In this document: positions 63,809 through 64,000 of the stretch, one piece after another
How the letters are laid out: every line of letters starts with the position of its first letter
How positions within the stretch are numbered: position 1 is the first letter of the stretch
DNA from: Acanthosepion lycidas
Taxonomy: Eukaryota > Mollusca > Cephalopoda > Sepiida > Sepiidae
Length of the DNA: 64,000 bases
Direction: 5' to 3'
Assembly: GCA_963932145.1 (NCBI GenBank)
Contig: CAWVQA010000099.1
Coordinates: 310,001-374,000 of the forward strand
Position numbers and translations under genes: made by a program
Notes under the pieces: model-generated
What the model was told of the DNA's origin: nothing
What the model saw: the letters and a program-made list of their open reading frames with translations, nothing else
Database searches by the model: none

Positions 63809-64000
63809 TTAGATTAGGTCTTTCCCTGTCCATAATGCTAAATTGAGGAAGTAAAATAGAAATAGTAATGGGAAACAGAAGAGAAATTTACAGTGATCAG
63901 ACATTTTCTGCCCACAATCTTTTTCATGGAAATCCCAGTCATATGAGACGAGTCCATGCATGCTACGATCACGGTATGTATTTGAAGGCAAAATATTTTT
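63809..64000. repeat. Partial satellite monomer at right edge (192 of 201 bp)
   Basis: A class C copy with GTGATCAGACATTTTCTGCCC (the GTGATCAC palindrome is broken by a C to G change near 63900), AGACGAG and GGTATGTATTTG. It is cut inside the T tract by the window end, so the array continues to the right. Confidence 0.95.

Larger units (their letters stand above)
1..64000. repeat. Tandem satellite DNA array, 201-bp monomer, about 319 copies
   Basis: Every part of the window is a copy of the same 201-bp unit, head to tail in one orientation. Phased on TTAGATTAGG there are 317 monomers from 144 to 63808 and a partial copy at each end. Most are exactly 201 bp; length exceptions are listed separately. 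Copies differ by scattered substitutions that recur in groups and define higher-order repeats. There is no stretch of other DNA, so the whole length is gene-free as far as I can see. Arrays like this in eukaryotes form centromeric, pericentromeric or subtelomeric heterochromatin; which of these applies cannot be decided here. The monomer is not one I recognise. A tandem subrepeat in a ribosomal or other spacer is a less likely alternative given the length and HOR structure. Confidence 0.98.

Noticed and set aside
1..64000. CRISPR array or prokaryotic repeat region
   Set aside because: There are no short repeats separated by unique spacers. The entire 201-bp unit is repeated with no unique DNA and no cas-like genes.
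1..64000. Transposon, helitron or retroelement insertion in the array
   Set aside because: Landmark spacing is continuous throughout, all length changes are 1, 7-8 or 66 bp, and no foreign segment or target-site duplication is visible.
1..64000. Ribosomal DNA intergenic spacer subrepeats
   Set aside because: No rRNA gene, promoter or other spacer element is present in 64 kb, and the multi-level HOR structure is more typical of centromere-type satellites. It cannot be fully excluded from one window.
1..64000. A previously undescribed gene-based system
   Set aside because: No non-satellite sequence exists in the window that could encode one. What is notable is the satellite organisation itself.

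Overview
The whole 64-kb window is one uninterrupted head-to-tail array of a satellite DNA with a 201-bp monomer. Phased on the motif TTAGATTAGG, it holds 317 monomers between positions 144 and 63808, plus a 143-bp partial copy at the left edge and a 192-bp partial copy at the right edge. All copies point the same way. I see no inversion, no unique spacer, no transposable element, no RNA gene and no credible protein-coding gene. The array enters and leaves the window mid-monomer, so both true boundaries lie outside it. Monomer GC is about 37% (75 of 201 in my consensus). This architecture suggests eukaryotic constitutive heterochromatin (centromeric, pericentromeric or subtelomeric). I do not recognise the monomer and cannot name the species, or say plant or animal, from the sequence.

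The monomers differ by linked diagnostic bases and are organised into higher-order repeats (HORs). Layout: 1-4.4 kb, irregular mixture of monomer classes; 4.4-5.8 kb, alternating two-class pattern; 6.0-13.4 kb, overlapping segmental duplications with periods of 402, 804, 1608 and 5025 bp; 14.2-16.2 kb and 18.2-19.2 kb, fragments of a family I call X; 16.4-18.2 kb and 19.2-28.6 kb, a family called Y, rich in 1-bp length variants and containing a 2020-bp 10-mer duplicated in tandem; 28.6-54.2 kb, a large block of X whose successive HOR units contain 15, 14, 13, 12 and 5 monomers, followed by 804-bp, 3216-bp and 2412-bp repeats; 54.4-62.0 kb, Y again as four units of a ~2009-bp 10-mer; 62.0-64.0 kb, irregular.

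The most informative signals are evolutionary. There is a staircase of HOR lengths with identifiable chimeric monomers. Between 28,036 and 55,170 there are 135 consecutive monomers of exactly 201 bp, flanked by indel-rich blocks. One out-of-register 66-bp net deletion lies near 19,191. A 7-bp duplication has been inherited through an HOR, and several HOR variants look like CpG decay. Because 201 = 3 x 67, open frames are copied in register through the array on both strands. They look like proteins but are best explained as artefacts. I found no new enzymatic or defence system; the interest lies in the satellite's structure and turnover. All similarity statements come from reading diagnostic bases and spacings by eye, not from alignment.
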